Assembly: GCF_000621705.1 (NCBI RefSeq) | Contig: NZ_KK211332.1 | Span: 1 to 64,000 of the forward strand | Reading direction: 5' to 3' | DNA length: 64,000 nt | From: Prolixibacter bellariivorans ATCC BAA-1284 | GTDB taxonomy: Bacteria > Bacteroidota > Bacteroidia > Bacteroidales > Prolixibacteraceae | Shown here: piece after piece, positions 36,941 to 45,730 of the stretch | Layout of the letters: each line of letters opens with the position of its first letter | How positions within the stretch are numbered: position 1 is the first letter of the stretch | Notes under the pieces: model-generated | Told to the model about the DNA's origin: nothing | The model's input: only the letters and a program-made list of their open reading frames with translations | Databases searched by the model: none | Program-made: the position numbers and the translations under genes

Positions 36941-39181
36941 TCAGTTGATTCCAAAGGGAATGCGTATACTGAAACTGATATTCCGTCCCATATTGTCGTA
37001 TCCCAAATCTTTTAGCGTTGATAAATGATCCACATAGGCCCGGTTCAACAGATTGTTTCCCCGAACTGACAAAGCAATCATCTGGTTGGCCCATTTGATT
37101 TCAGTTCCCACTCCTGCGTGTAAGAGGAAATAGCCATCCGTTGGCGTTTCGAACAAGGCCGGATGCTTCTGTTCTGCAGCCAACAAACTTCCGACACAGA
37201 AAAAAGCCTGATGCAAAACGCCAAGTTGGTGTTTCTGAAATCGTAATTCGGTCCTCAGTTTATTTTGCGGAATAAAGGGGAGATACCCGCCACTATTCTG
37301 TTTCCCGATGACCATTGAATAGTTGGTATTGATAGCCAACCAGTGAACAGGCAAAACATCTACCGCCACCTCTCCTCCGTATAAATGGGTATCGGACTGG
37401 GTGTACCGGTAAATTTTAAATCCCTCGGTAGTGGTAGCATCGGTAGGTGCAATGAAAATATACCGGTTGATATGATTGCTGAATCCTGAAACATCGAACA
37501 TAAAACCTGGTGTATGCCAATGGAAGCTCATATCCATTTCGTAGCTGCGCTGGGACTTCAAATCAGTATTTCCCTGCTCATACCGTACACCATGTAACCC
37601 ATTTTCCGTCAGCTCAGCAATATTCGGTGTACGGTACGCCGATGCTACATTAGCTCTTAACAGTACTTTTCCTGAGAAATCATACGTCGCTCCAAATGAT
37701 GCACTCACATTTCCATAATTGTTTTTTACCGCATCTTTGTTTTGCTCAGCTTCCGTTGAAATATGCCGATAATCGTATCGCAGCCCCGTTTGCAATTTCA
37801 GTTTGTCAAAAAATGTTGACTGAGCCAGTCCAAAAAAGGAGAAGTCATTCACATCAGCATCCGGCAACACATGATTGGGGGCCTCATGATTTCGGTTCGT
37901 TTTGTTGGCTCCCTGAATTCCCAGAATATATTCCGATGTCGACATTGTTGGGAAATAGGTCTTCACTTCGTAGGAAAAGGTGCTCAGGTCCATATCGACC
38001 ATTTCAAAAACAGGCTTGCCGTTATCCGTTTGCAGTTTCCGGTTGTTCATTTGATAAGCTGCATTTACATCAACCTTATATTTTTTGATAAACAACGTAT
38101 TCCGGGATGAAAAAAGGTGATTGGTTAAATCCTGGTACCAGTATTTGTTTTCCCTTCCGTTTTCATGAATAAGCGGAATCACATCACCAACAGTCATCCC
38201 GATTTTTGGACGATTGAGGTCATAATATAAACGAAAAAGTCCCAGGGAATTGTTCCATCCGGCAGTCGCTTTCACACTGTATTCGTTAAAACGTGAATTG
38301 GGGACATATTGATTGTTTCCATCCCGGTAGTCGGCATGACTTTTCAAACCTCCCCGAAGTCCCCAATAGAAGTGGTCTGTGCTTCCCTTCAATCCCAAAT
38401 TACTGACAACGCCCCGGGTATTAGAGTGATACTGTATATGATAATCTCCCACAATTTTGCCAACCGGAGCCGGTTTTTCCTTCACCACGTTGATAACTCC
38501 GCCTACCGCATCGGAACCATATAGTAACGAGGCTGGTCCTTTGATGATTTCAACCCGATCGGTTCCGAATTCATCGACCAGGAAGGGATGATTTTCCGAA
38601 AACTGGAAGTTCTCCATTTTTACGCCGTTGTTCAACATCAGGACATTGGTCATCGATAATCCACGAATGACCGGCTTAGCAACTCCCGGCCCTTTCGAAA
38701 TCAAATCGACCCCGGGCATCCGGGCCAGAGCATCCATAAACGAAGGAGTCCCGGCTTGCTCAATATCACGGCTTTTCAGCAGATCAATTTTCATGGCGTT
38801 TTGATGCTGCGTTGAATAAGTCCCGCCCGAAACCACTACCTCCTCAGTTGTAATAAATGCCGGCTGCATTTCCACCAAAAGGTTGTTTTTTTCATGCTCG
38901 TCAGAAACCAATTTTGAGATGGTTTTATACCCGACATGCGAAAACTGAACCAGTACTTTCCCTCCTGAAATGTTTTTAATCTCGAATTTTCCTGCACCAT
39001 CTGTTTGCATGCCTTTGTGGTACTCTGGCAGGTATACATTTACATAAGGCATGGGTTGCTGACTGGCTGCATCAGTGACTTTCCCGCTAATTTCATTCTG
39101 GGCTAATCCAATCCCGATCACAGTAAAAAGCAAAACAGAAGCAAGCCAAATCATTCGCATAAATGGAACAGGTGAGTTCAT
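36941..39181 (-). CDS. TonB-dependent outer-membrane receptor
   Basis: A 746-residue receptor (signal peptide ending GIGLAQ). A carboxypeptidase-regulatory domain (ISGKVTDAASQQPMPYVNV) precedes the plug (AGTPSFMDALARMPGVDLI, KPVIRGLSMTNVLMLNNG, LYGSDAVGG). The barrel ends NMGRNISFSIRIPFGIN. At this size it belongs with metal-chelate/cobalamin/heme receptors rather than SusC. The neighbouring CobO-type gene (75 bp) hints at corrinoid, but no B12 riboswitch fits in the gap. Metal complex or corrinoid uptake is an inference from context. Confidence 0.88.
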   Translation of the reverse strand: MNSPVPFMRMIWLASVLLFTVIGIGLAQNEISGKVTDAASQQPMPYVNVYLPEYHKGMQTDGAGKFEIKNISGGKVLVQFSHVGYKTISKLVSDEHEKNNLLVEMQPAFITTEEVVVSGGTYSTQHQNAMKIDLLKSRDIEQAGTPSFMDALARMPGVDLISKGPGVAKPVIRGLSMTNVLMLNNGVKMENFQFSENHPFLVDEFGTDRVEIIKGPASLLYGSDAVGGVINVVKEKPAPVGKIVGDYHIQYHSNTRGVVSNLGLKGSTDHFYWGLRGGLKSHADYRDGNNQYVPNSRFNEYSVKATAGWNNSLGLFRLYYDLNRPKIGMTVGDVIPLIHENGRENKYWYQDLTNHLFSSRNTLFIKKYKVDVNAAYQMNNRKLQTDNGKPVFEMVDMDLSTFSYEVKTYFPTMSTSEYILGIQGANKTNRNHEAPNHVLPDADVNDFSFFGLAQSTFFDKLKLQTGLRYDYRHISTEAEQNKDAVKNNYGNVSASFGATYDFSGKVLLRANVASAYRTPNIAELTENGLHGVRYEQGNTDLKSQRSYEMDMSFHWHTPGFMFDVSGFSNHINRYIFIAPTDATTTEGFKIYRYTQSDTHLYGGEVAVDVLPVHWLAINTNYSMVIGKQNSGGYLPFIPQNKLRTELRFQKHQLGVLHQAFFCVGSLLAAEQKHPALFETPTDGYFLLHAGVGTEIKWANQMIALSVRGNNLLNRAYVDHLSTLKDLGYDNMGRNISFSIRIPFGIN

Positions 39182-39256
39182 ATTTAGTGTATTAGTTTAT
39201 TTCGCTACAATTAGTCTGGTTATTTTCCGAATGTTGAAAAACGCGCAACAGACACA

Positions 39257-39772
39257 TTAAAATTCAATCCCTCTCCGACCTATTAGCCCCTGTCTATAGT
39301 AGTGTTTCACTTCTTTCATTTCAGTCACCAAATCGGCTATAGTTATCAGATCAGGCGTGGCGTATCTTCCGGTCACAACCACTTCGGTATGTTTCTCACG
39401 AGATTGAATAGCCCTAATTAGTTCTTCCGAAGAAAACAGGTTAAAATGAACAGCAATGCAAGCCTCATCCAGAATAACCAAATCATAATCTCCGGAAGAC
39501 AAGACCGTGGTCACTTCTTCCAATCCTTGCCGGGCTGCATTGATATCTTCCTCCGAAGCTTCTTCGACAATAAAGCATTTCAGACCATACTGCCTGACTG
39601 AAATTTCAGGAAGAGAACGAGCAATTGCCTCATGCTCTGAATAAGTACAACCTTTCACAAACTGAGCAAAGAAAACTTTCTTTCCCGCACCGGCAGCTCG
39701 AACAGCCAGGCCAATTGCAGCCGTGGTCTTTCCTTTTCCGTTACCTGTGTAAACCTGAACATATCCTTTCAT
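39257..39772 (-). CDS. cobO: Cob(I)yrinic acid a,c-diamide/cobalamin adenosyltransferase, CobO/BtuR type
   Basis: A 171-residue P-loop protein. TGNGKGKTTAAIG (9-21) is the ATP site, VLDEACIAVHF-like VILDEACIA the Walker B region, and EVVVTGRYATPDLI the typical C-terminal motif. The enzyme adds the 5'-deoxyadenosyl group of ATP to a reduced corrinoid. Its stop overlaps the start of nothing downstream, but its own start overlaps the stop of the radical SAM gene by one base, so the two are coupled. Presence in an Fe-S/NifX operon is unusual. Confidence 0.85.
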   Translation of the reverse strand: MKGYVQVYTGNGKGKTTAAIGLAVRAAGAGKKVFFAQFVKGCTYSEHEAIARSLPEISVRQYGLKCFIVEEASEEDINAARQGLEEVTTVLSSGDYDLVILDEACIAVHFNLFSSEELIRAIQSREKHTEVVVTGRYATPDLITIADLVTEMKEVKHYYRQGLIGRRGIEF

Positions 39773-40713
39773 TATATAGGCCTGTATTGTCGATAGTAAA
39801 ATATCTTTCCCTTGTATTTAACCTTGTCGATTAGACGCATATGCAGTAGGGAACTTATCACCGAAGTATCGGACTTATCGTTCCAAAGAAGCTCCTCCAT
39901 GGTATCCTCGCGCAATGGATGAACAGCCGTGATATTGAGAATGTCATCAAATGCGTTTCCGGTATAACCGGTATGTTTACCTTCAAAACCGGTTAATAGC
40001 TCAGTGTTCAATCCTTCGTTGTTGAAGAACTGCCAGGCCATAATCAGTTGTTTCGCGATGGGAGCGTCAGCTCTGTTGTCTGCCGGAGGTCGGGTAGGAA
40101 TTGATAAGTAAGATTTATCGGGATGAAATTCTTTAACCAACCGGGCTAACCGTTCTAAATGACCTGCTGCGTCATTATAGTCCCGAACTAACATTGATTC
40201 CGTGCATAATATTCCGGTAAACTCATCGGCAAATGAATGAAGTCCGGATAAATAGGCTTCAAATGTCAAACCCGCTACCGGGCGATTTAGCTTTTTCCAG
40301 TTCTCTTCGTCCGCAGCATCAACTTTTACCGAAACCCAGTCGGCCAGTGACAACGAATCCCTGACATCTTTCTTTGTCAATAAAGATCCATTGCTAATGA
40401 TGGCTATTGGAATACCCAGTTTTTTCAATTGCTCAATGGCTTTGCCCAGATGAATGTCAAGGGTTGGCTCACCATTAGCAACAAAGGTTAAATAATCAGG
40501 ATAGTCATCTGGTTTCAATCGTCTAAGATGTTGTTGTACCTCCTGATAGATAACTTCCGGACGATAAAAGGCCTCTCGTTCCTTCGTATGCCGTTTGGTT
40601 TTGCCTACCTGGCAGTATACGCAGTTGTATGAGCATGCCTTTGGAGAGACAATATTATTTACTCCCAGGCTTTTGCCCAACCTCCGCGATGGTATGGGAC
40701 CAAAACTTATCAT
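39772..40713 (-). CDS. Radical SAM protein
   Basis: A 313-residue radical SAM enzyme with CSYNCVYC (Cys27, Cys31, Cys34) binding the 4Fe-4S cluster, after the characteristic FGPIPSRRLGKSLGVNN. NGEPTLD and ISNGSLL are the SAM-binding strand motifs. The C-terminal 70 residues form a small winged-helix-like region (LREDTMEELLWNDK, VISSLLHMRLIDKVKY). The subfamily is common in anaerobes and archaea and has no settled reaction. It follows a NifX-like gene by 12 bp in the operon. Confidence 0.85.
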   Translation of the reverse strand: MISFGPIPSRRLGKSLGVNNIVSPKACSYNCVYCQVGKTKRHTKEREAFYRPEVIYQEVQQHLRRLKPDDYPDYLTFVANGEPTLDIHLGKAIEQLKKLGIPIAIISNGSLLTKKDVRDSLSLADWVSVKVDAADEENWKKLNRPVAGLTFEAYLSGLHSFADEFTGILCTESMLVRDYNDAAGHLERLARLVKEFHPDKSYLSIPTRPPADNRADAPIAKQLIMAWQFFNNEGLNTELLTGFEGKHTGYTGNAFDDILNITAVHPLREDTMEELLWNDKSDTSVISSLLHMRLIDKVKYKGKIFYYRQYRPI

Positions 40714-40725
40714 TTGACAATTAAT

Positions 40726-41196
40726 TTATTGTTCTTCCTGAAGTCGGTTTTTATCATATTTCCCGGGCATCTTCAAAATCCCCAGGTTGATTTGATACAA
40801 CCCGAAATGATTGACAGTTTTTCGCTTTTCTTCCTTTAACCAGTAAATGTGCTTTAAAAGAACCTCAGTCACTTCGCCTATACATGTGGCAGATATAATC
40901 ACCGGAATAAAATGCTCACGAACCATGTGAAGATTGCGGCCAAATTCCCTCGCAACCAACACATCGACATCCAGCTCGTTCAAAAAGCTGATGATTGCTC
41001 TTCCTTTCCGGGGAGAACCGTGCAGAAACTCTTCGCCGGACTGAATGAATGGATTCTGACGTTCATCGATCATACTCAACTCATCATCCCGGTGTTCATA
41101 AATCAGGAAACGTTCAGCTTCGCCAAAATGCTTCTTTTCAAAAGCATGCCCCTGATTAACCGCAAAAGCGAAGCGCAAAGATTCTTTCATAAGCAT
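40726..41196 (-). CDS. NifX/NifB-like (dinitrogenase Fe-Mo cofactor family) protein
   Basis: A 156-residue protein of the FeMo-cofactor-binding superfamily: FAFAVNQGHAFEKKHFGEAERF at the start (two close ATGs, 41196 and 41190), then DVLVAREFGRNLHMV. About 50 extra residues at the end carry KTVNHFGLYQINLGILK. Family members bind or carry Fe-S or Mo-containing cofactors and are often found with Mrp and MinD-type ATPases, as here. No nitrogenase genes are in view, so nitrogen fixation should not be assumed. Confidence 0.75.
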   Translation of the reverse strand: MLMKESLRFAFAVNQGHAFEKKHFGEAERFLIYEHRDDELSMIDERQNPFIQSGEEFLHGSPRKGRAIISFLNELDVDVLVAREFGRNLHMVREHFIPVIISATCIGEVTEVLLKHIYWLKEEKRKTVNHFGLYQINLGILKMPGKYDKNRLQEEQ

Positions 41197-41250
41197 ATGA
41201 TTTAAGATAATGGCATGAAATAATTGATATCTATATCCACGACATAATTC

Positions 41251-42063
41251 TTATGCCGGTACTTCCTTTTCCTGATCGATTTTTTGCGCCAACTCTTCAA
41301 ATGCTTTTATCAGAATTGCATTTCCGGAGTTAAAGAAGTTCTTACCTTGATCACTCAACTCACAAACATCAGCCATCAACGGTATCTGCGAAAGCAATGG
41401 AACGCCATATTCCCGGGCAAGTTGTTCGCCTCCTCCTTTCCCAAACAGGTAATACTTTTCATCGGGATGTTTTTCCGGTACAAACCAGGCCATATTCTCC
41501 ACAATGCCAATTACTGGAATATCAACGCCGTTGGCAACAAACATATGCGCAGCTTTTCGTCCGTCAGCAATGGCCATTTGTTGCGGCGTAACAACAATAA
41601 TTGATTTTGCCCGTGGAAATTTCTGTGAAAGCGTAATGGAAATATCACCGGTTCCGGGCGGCATATCAATCACCAAATAGTCCAGCTTTCCCCAACGGGT
41701 ATTTTCAATCAGCTGGGTAAGGGCACTGGTTGCTAAAGGGCCGCGCCAGATGACCGCATCTTCCTTTTGCATGAGAAAACCAAGCGACATCACTTTGATA
41801 CCGAACCTCTCAATGGGCTCCATCAGCTCTTTCCCGTTATCTTTCCATACCCGGGGACGGGCATCTTCAAGGCCTAAGGCCATCGGAACAGAAGGTCCGT
41901 ACAGATCGGCATCCAAAATTCCTGTAGCATAGCCTTCGCGCATGAAAGCCACAGCCAGATTAACCGCTACAGTTGATTTCCCTACACCGCCTTTTCCTGA
42001 AGCTACCAGAATAATATTTTCCACTTCCGGTAAAATCTTCGTTTGTATTTCCTTTATTTCCAT
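41251..42063 (-). CDS. mrp: Mrp/NBP35-type P-loop ATPase
   Basis: A 270-residue Fe-S cluster carrier ATPase. The deviant Walker A is SGKGGVGKST (22-31), followed by ILDADLYGPSVPMALG and DMPPGTGD. These match the Mrp/ApbC group that transfers Fe-S clusters to apoproteins. It lacks the N-terminal DUF59 domain found in many bacterial Mrp proteins, as is usual for copies in this sort of operon. A CPxC motif is not evident. It lies between the double-ferredoxin ATPases and the NifX-like gene. Confidence 0.9.
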   Translation of the reverse strand: MEIKEIQTKILPEVENIILVASGKGGVGKSTVAVNLAVAFMREGYATGILDADLYGPSVPMALGLEDARPRVWKDNGKELMEPIERFGIKVMSLGFLMQKEDAVIWRGPLATSALTQLIENTRWGKLDYLVIDMPPGTGDISITLSQKFPRAKSIIVVTPQQMAIADGRKAAHMFVANGVDIPVIGIVENMAWFVPEKHPDEKYYLFGKGGGEQLAREYGVPLLSQIPLMADVCELSDQGKNFFNSGNAILIKAFEELAQKIDQEKEVPA

Positions 42064-42104
42064 GAGTTCATTTCTATATCTGAGTTGATTACCTAATAAT
42101 TCTG

Positions 42105-43010
42105 TCAGTTGTGATGAATGAAACTTTTGCCAGATGTAAGAGATTCTTCCTTAGTAATCTGTCGCCATACTTCCCGCAATTGCTTCGTTATGGTTGAATC
42201 GGGAGCAAACTCGATAACCGACTTGCCTTCAATCATTGCCTTGACAACCGTATCATCGAACGGTATTCGGGCCAGCAACGGTATTTGTTTGTTTTCCAGG
42301 AATATTTCAACCTGTTTGGTTACCTCCAGATTCAGGTCATGTTTGTTTATCAGCGCTGCCATGGGCACCCGAAAAGAATTAACTAATTCCACTAGTCTCT
42401 GCAAATCGTGCAATCCGGATTGGGTCGGTTCAATCACCAGCAAGACCTGATCGGTTCCGGAGACAGCCGCAATGGCAGAGCAGCCAATTCCGGGCGGACC
42501 ATCATTCAGGATATGACAAGCCTTTTTATCGTCTGCTAATTCAAGGGCCTTGTTCCGGACCAACGTAACCAGTTTCCCTGAATTCTCTTCTCCCGGCCCC
42601 ATTCGCGCGTGAACCATCGGGCCAAAACGCGTATCGGAAATGTACCACTCGTTATTCCTGCTACGGGTGGATGTAATCGCTCCAGTCGGACAAGTCCGTT
42701 CGCACAACCGGCATCCTTCACATTGGTATGGATTGATCTCGTAATGACCATGAAGAAAATGAATGGCATTGAACCGGCAGTTCGACTGGCAAATTCCGCA
42801 ACCATCGCACTTATCTGCATCAATCGATGCAACCCAGGCACCCTCGAAAATATGCCGCTCCTTAATTTCGGGCTGCAATATCAGGTGTAAATCAGCCGCA
42901 TCCACATCATTATCGCAAAAAACAGCTTCGGCAGCAATAGATGAGAGTGCAGCCGTAATGCTGGTTTTTCCGGTTCCTCCTTTTCCGCTTAAAATCGTAA
43001 TCTCCTTCAT
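42105..43010 (-). CDS. MinD-superfamily ATPase with inserted 2x[4Fe-4S] ferredoxin
   Basis: A 301-residue ATPase. Walker A is SGKGGTGKTS (8-17). Two ferredoxin motifs follow (CDGCGICQSNC from Cys68 and CEGCRLCERTC from about Cys97), then NDGPPGIGC and PTQSGLHDL. The start overlaps the stop of the homologous gene upstream by 4 bp, so the two are translated together and probably form a heterodimer. Such pairs are frequent next to NifX and Mrp genes in anaerobes; their role in Fe-S or cofactor maturation is inferred. Confidence 0.9.
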   Translation of the reverse strand: MKEITILSGKGGTGKTSITAALSSIAAEAVFCDNDVDAADLHLILQPEIKERHIFEGAWVASIDADKCDGCGICQSNCRFNAIHFLHGHYEINPYQCEGCRLCERTCPTGAITSTRSRNNEWYISDTRFGPMVHARMGPGEENSGKLVTLVRNKALELADDKKACHILNDGPPGIGCSAIAAVSGTDQVLLVIEPTQSGLHDLQRLVELVNSFRVPMAALINKHDLNLEVTKQVEIFLENKQIPLLARIPFDDTVVKAMIEGKSVIEFAPDSTITKQLREVWRQITKEESLTSGKSFIHHN

Positions 43011-43876
43011 AATTCAGCCAAATGATGTCCTACCTTCCCGGTGATTTGTTGATATACAGTTTCAAACTCTTCCGGAACATTTTCAAAAAGATTCCCTGCG
43101 GCATACTCTGCTGCATATTCCCTGCTAAAAGGTATTTCTCCCAGAATTTCAATTTCTTTTTCGGAAAGAAATTTGTGTGTTTCATGATTCCCCAAGCCAC
43201 TCTTGTTGATTACGACGCCATAGGGTTTCTCCAATTCGTCAAGCAATTCCACTGTAAGCTTCAGGTCATGCAAGCCAAAGGGTGTGGGCTCCGTCACCAG
43301 AATCACATAATCGGCATCAGCCACTGTTTCCACTACCGGGCAACTGGTTCCGGGCGGAGCATCATAAATAAGAAGTGAACCCTGTTCGGGAAATTCATTC
43401 TTCAGCTCTTTTATCAGCATAGTCTGCATGGACGAACCAATTTTTAAACGTCCTTCCAACAAACCTTGTCCGTAACCAATGTTGTATTTTGTTATTTGCC
43501 CGATTGATTCCGGTTTCTCAGTTATGGCATCCGACGGACAGGCAACAGAACAAGCACCGCAACTATGACACAAATCGGAATTAACCTGCGCGAGTTTAAC
43601 GGATGGAATGATGACTATGGCATTGAATTCACAATACGTCACACATTTCCGGCAAAACTGACATTTCTCGCTGTCGATAACCGGAATCAACTGATTGACC
43701 GGTTTTTTTTCTATCATTATTTTCTCCGGAAAGAAAAGTGCATCATTGGGTTCCTCTACGTCACAGTCGTATAACACAACATCTTCTCCATCCATGGAAA
43801 AACGTCTGTACAGGTTCAGTGATACCGTTGTTTTTCCGGTACCTCCCTTTCCACTGGCTACCGCTATCTTTTTCAC
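43007..43876 (-). CDS. MinD-superfamily ATPase with inserted 2x[4Fe-4S] ferredoxin (partner)
   Basis: A 289-residue paralogue of the next gene. Walker A is SGKGGTGKTT (8-17), the ferredoxin motifs are CQFCRKCVTYC (from Cys72) and CHSCGACSVAC, then YDAPPGTSCPVV and PTPFGLHDLKL. It comes first of the pair, after an 86-bp gap that holds a hairpin. Cytoplasmic, with no membrane segment. Joint function with the partner is inferred from overlap and homology. Confidence 0.9.
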   Translation of the reverse strand: MKKIAVASGKGGTGKTTVSLNLYRRFSMDGEDVVLYDCDVEEPNDALFFPEKIMIEKKPVNQLIPVIDSEKCQFCRKCVTYCEFNAIVIIPSVKLAQVNSDLCHSCGACSVACPSDAITEKPESIGQITKYNIGYGQGLLEGRLKIGSSMQTMLIKELKNEFPEQGSLLIYDAPPGTSCPVVETVADADYVILVTEPTPFGLHDLKLTVELLDELEKPYGVVINKSGLGNHETHKFLSEKEIEILGEIPFSREYAAEYAAGNLFENVPEEFETVYQQITGKVGHHLAEL

Positions 43877-43909
43877 AAACTCTGATTTGTTAAAACGACA
43901 TTGTTAACA

Positions 43910-43942
43910 GATAATCGCGCACTTTCCAGTAACGCGATTATC
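43910..43942 (-). other. Internal operon hairpin
   Basis: GATAATCGCG (43910-43919) and CGCGATTATC (43933-43942) form a perfect 10-bp stem with a 13-nt loop in the only sizeable gap early in the operon. There is no U-tract, so an mRNA processing or stability element is more likely than a terminator. Confidence 0.5.
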
Positions 43943-43962
43943 GTCATTTACAACTATGAACA

Positions 43963-44160
43963 TTAGAATCGACCTCTGCCGCGGCCTATGCCACGGCCCA
44001 GACCTCTTCCTCTGCCTCCGCGCCCTCTACCCAATCCACGTCCGAATCGGGTATTGTCGCTTTCATCGGGGCTTTCCCCTTTTTCAGGATCACATTTTCC
44101 AAATCCTCTACCGGTGCGGGAACCTTTTCCCAACGGTCCGGTTCTGTCAAATCCAGGCAT
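43963..44160 (-). CDS. DUF5320-like small protein with RG-rich tail
   Basis: A 65-residue protein beginning MPGFDRTGPLGKGSRTGRG, the standard opening of DUF5320 proteins. The last 25 residues are almost purely Arg/Gly (GLGRGRGGRGRGLGRGIGRG), preceded by one Cys (GKCDPEKGE). The tail would be disordered and very basic, able to bind nucleic acid or acidic partners. It directly follows a paralogue by 2 bp. The family usually travels with NifX-like and MinD-type genes; role unknown. Confidence 0.75.
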   Translation of the reverse strand: MPGFDRTGPLGKGSRTGRGFGKCDPEKGESPDESDNTRFGRGLGRGRGGRGRGLGRGIGRGRGRF

Positions 44161-44162
44161 AT

Positions 44163-44360
44163 TTACCTCCCTATTTTTGGTATAAATCCACTTTTTAATC
44201 GTTGTCCACGACCTTTGCCTCCGCCACTCTTTCGGCGTTTGCCAAGGCCGGTACCGAGTTTATTTTTACCGGTAAAATCTTCCGGTTCTTTGCAACGGCC
44301 CAGTTTCCGTCCGGTCTTTGGACCTTTCCCTTCCGGGCCTGTCCCGTTTAATCGTGGCAT
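44163..44360 (-). CDS. DUF5320-like small protein
   Basis: A 65-residue paralogue of the next gene: MPRLNGTGPEGKGPKTGRKL, GRCKEPEDF, and a Gly/Lys/Arg-rich tail (KRRKSGGGKGRGQRLK) less regular than its neighbour's. Its stop and the next start are 2 bp apart, and it starts 1 bp after the NifX-like stop, so it is firmly in the operon. Unknown function; the shared GTGPxGKGxxTGR motif suggests a conserved binding role. Confidence 0.75.
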   Translation of the reverse strand: MPRLNGTGPEGKGPKTGRKLGRCKEPEDFTGKNKLGTGLGKRRKSGGGKGRGQRLKSGFIPKIGR

Positions 44361-44361
44361 G

Positions 44362-44682
44362 TCATTTAGTTTTTAGTTGTCGAATTATTTGTTCAATCGT
44401 CTGGCCGGTATCGGTCAGAGAAATCATCTCGACGTCAAATTTTTCAAGTACATCCTTAGCTTTAGGACCGATGTCTCCGCTAACAATTCTTTCTATTCCC
44501 AATTCGAGCATCTTTCCGGCAGCATTCGTTCCGGCTCCACCATGGGCATTCGCTTGCTCATTCGGGATAAAGGATATGCTTTCTGAATTCTCGTCATAGA
44601 TGCAGTAATAGGCTGCCCGCCCAAATCGTTTTTCAAACAGAGCGGTGAGTTCGCTACCTTTAGAAGTTATAATTGTCTTCAT
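44362..44682 (-). CDS. NifX-like (dinitrogenase Fe-Mo cofactor family) protein
   Basis: A 106-residue single-domain member: MKTIITSKGSELTALFEKRFGRAAYY, then NAHGGAGTNAAGKML and ERIVSGDIGPKAKDVL. It is the typical short NifX/NafY-fold protein found in operons with DUF5320 and MinD ATPases. Cofactor or cluster binding is the family theme; the bound metal is unknown. It lies 24 bp after the DUF89 gene. Confidence 0.88.
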   Translation of the reverse strand: MKTIITSKGSELTALFEKRFGRAAYYCIYDENSESISFIPNEQANAHGGAGTNAAGKMLELGIERIVSGDIGPKAKDVLEKFDVEMISLTDTGQTIEQIIRQLKTK

Positions 44683-44706
44683 ACAATGCTTTTTTCGATT
44701 TATAGT

Positions 44707-45609
44707 TTATAGTTCATGGCATAGAGTCTCGTATTTCTCAACCCCGATAATTTTTTGCTGATAACGCTTGCCATACATCACAACCGGGTCGTCAATGCCA
44801 ACTTTCAGCAGATTAGCAATCACCTGACATCTCGTTGAGAACAGGAAGAAAGTCTCTTTATCTGTTTCGTTATGCAGTTTCCAGAAGTTGGAAGGGCCCT
44901 TGGAAATAATGACATCCGCTTCCCGATAAATTCGTCCGAACGTGCTGTTCCCGGATAAATCACTGAATGATGTAAGTTCTTGCGGAATACCTTTTATTTG
45001 AGCCACACGTTCAATTCCCGCGTCCCGGGCATCATCAACTGTGGCCTCATCGAGAACTCCTTTTTCCCTGACACCGTAGTAAACCTTCGGATGCTGCAAT
45101 TGCTCCAGCAATAATTTATCGGTTACTATTTCGCCCGCTTTATCGCCTATAAACAATACGGCATTGGCTTTTCTGACCCGGTCAAATAACTTCCCTGAAT
45201 CATCAATAACAGGTCGCAAACGAGCAGCAGACACCAAAGACAATTCCAGGTTCTCCAGTGCTCCCTGATGATTCATGACATAATTACCAGCTAATGTGTA
45301 CAGCAGCGCTCTTTGTATCGGGTTAATCGATTTCGAAATATCATTCCGAATCGTCTCTTCCAGCAGTAGAAATTGATCATTGCAATGCTTCGAGTCGTCT
45401 CTGATTGCCTTTTTCAACCGACATCGCCTTTCAAGCAAGTCATTCAGAAAGGAAGGTAATGCCGGTGCCGTTTTTAGCTCATTTTCAGCACTCGCCATAA
45501 AGCGTATGATATCCAGTGTAACTTCATCTGCACGCTCACTATCCGGGCAATGTCTCTGAAGGAACTGTTCTGTCTGCTTTACAATACATGTGACGCATTC
45601 CGGGAACAT
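44707..45609 (-). CDS. DUF89 family protein (ARMT1-like)
   Basis: A 300-residue DUF89 protein. It starts MFPECVTCIVKQTEQFL with the paired cysteines of the prokaryotic short group. It has GDKAGEIVTDKLLLEQL (family metal site) and ISKGPSNFWKL near the end. Characterised DUF89 relatives are metal-dependent phosphatases or carboxyl-modifying enzymes; the prokaryotic CxxC group has no assigned substrate. It is the first gene of the long metal/Fe-S operon, 90 bp downstream of a 32-bp palindrome. Confidence 0.85.
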   Translation of the reverse strand: MFPECVTCIVKQTEQFLQRHCPDSERADEVTLDIIRFMASAENELKTAPALPSFLNDLLERRCRLKKAIRDDSKHCNDQFLLLEETIRNDISKSINPIQRALLYTLAGNYVMNHQGALENLELSLVSAARLRPVIDDSGKLFDRVRKANAVLFIGDKAGEIVTDKLLLEQLQHPKVYYGVREKGVLDEATVDDARDAGIERVAQIKGIPQELTSFSDLSGNSTFGRIYREADVIISKGPSNFWKLHNETDKETFFLFSTRCQVIANLLKVGIDDPVVMYGKRYQQKIIGVEKYETLCHEL

Positions 45610-45698
45610 AACTTATTCTATTAGGAAAGGCTTTTCATCAAAACATGTTTATTAACTACGTCCTGAATGAAAACCTTTTGTTCATGAAACAAAGGTAT

Positions 45699-45730
45699 GA
45701 AACTAAATGAACAAATGTTCATTTAGTTTC
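45699..45730 (-). promoter_or_regulatory. Palindromic operator upstream of the metal/Fe-S operon
   Basis: GAAACTAAATGAACA, a central AA, and TGTTCATTTAGTTTC form a perfect 15-bp inverted repeat about 90 bp before the DUF89 ATG. The core GAACA-WW-TGTTC recurs at 46561-46572 before the DUF134 regulator gene. A weaker related palindrome (TGTTCATGAAACA within 45673-45694) lies just downstream. Binding by DUF134 is inference. Confidence 0.7.

Noticed and set aside
37040-37062. A single AGATTGTTTCC half-site in the TonB receptor gene
   Set aside because: Only one unit, inside a coding region, with no second repeat or -7 element; chance match.
39182-39256. Cobalamin riboswitch before the TonB receptor, suggested by the CobO neighbour
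   Set aside because: The gap is only 75 bp and shows no B12-box-like sequence; too short for the aptamer.
44362-44682. Nitrogenase cofactor genes, from two NifX-like proteins
   Set aside because: No nifHDK, nifB or nifEN genes are present; this family occurs widely in non-fixing anaerobes.
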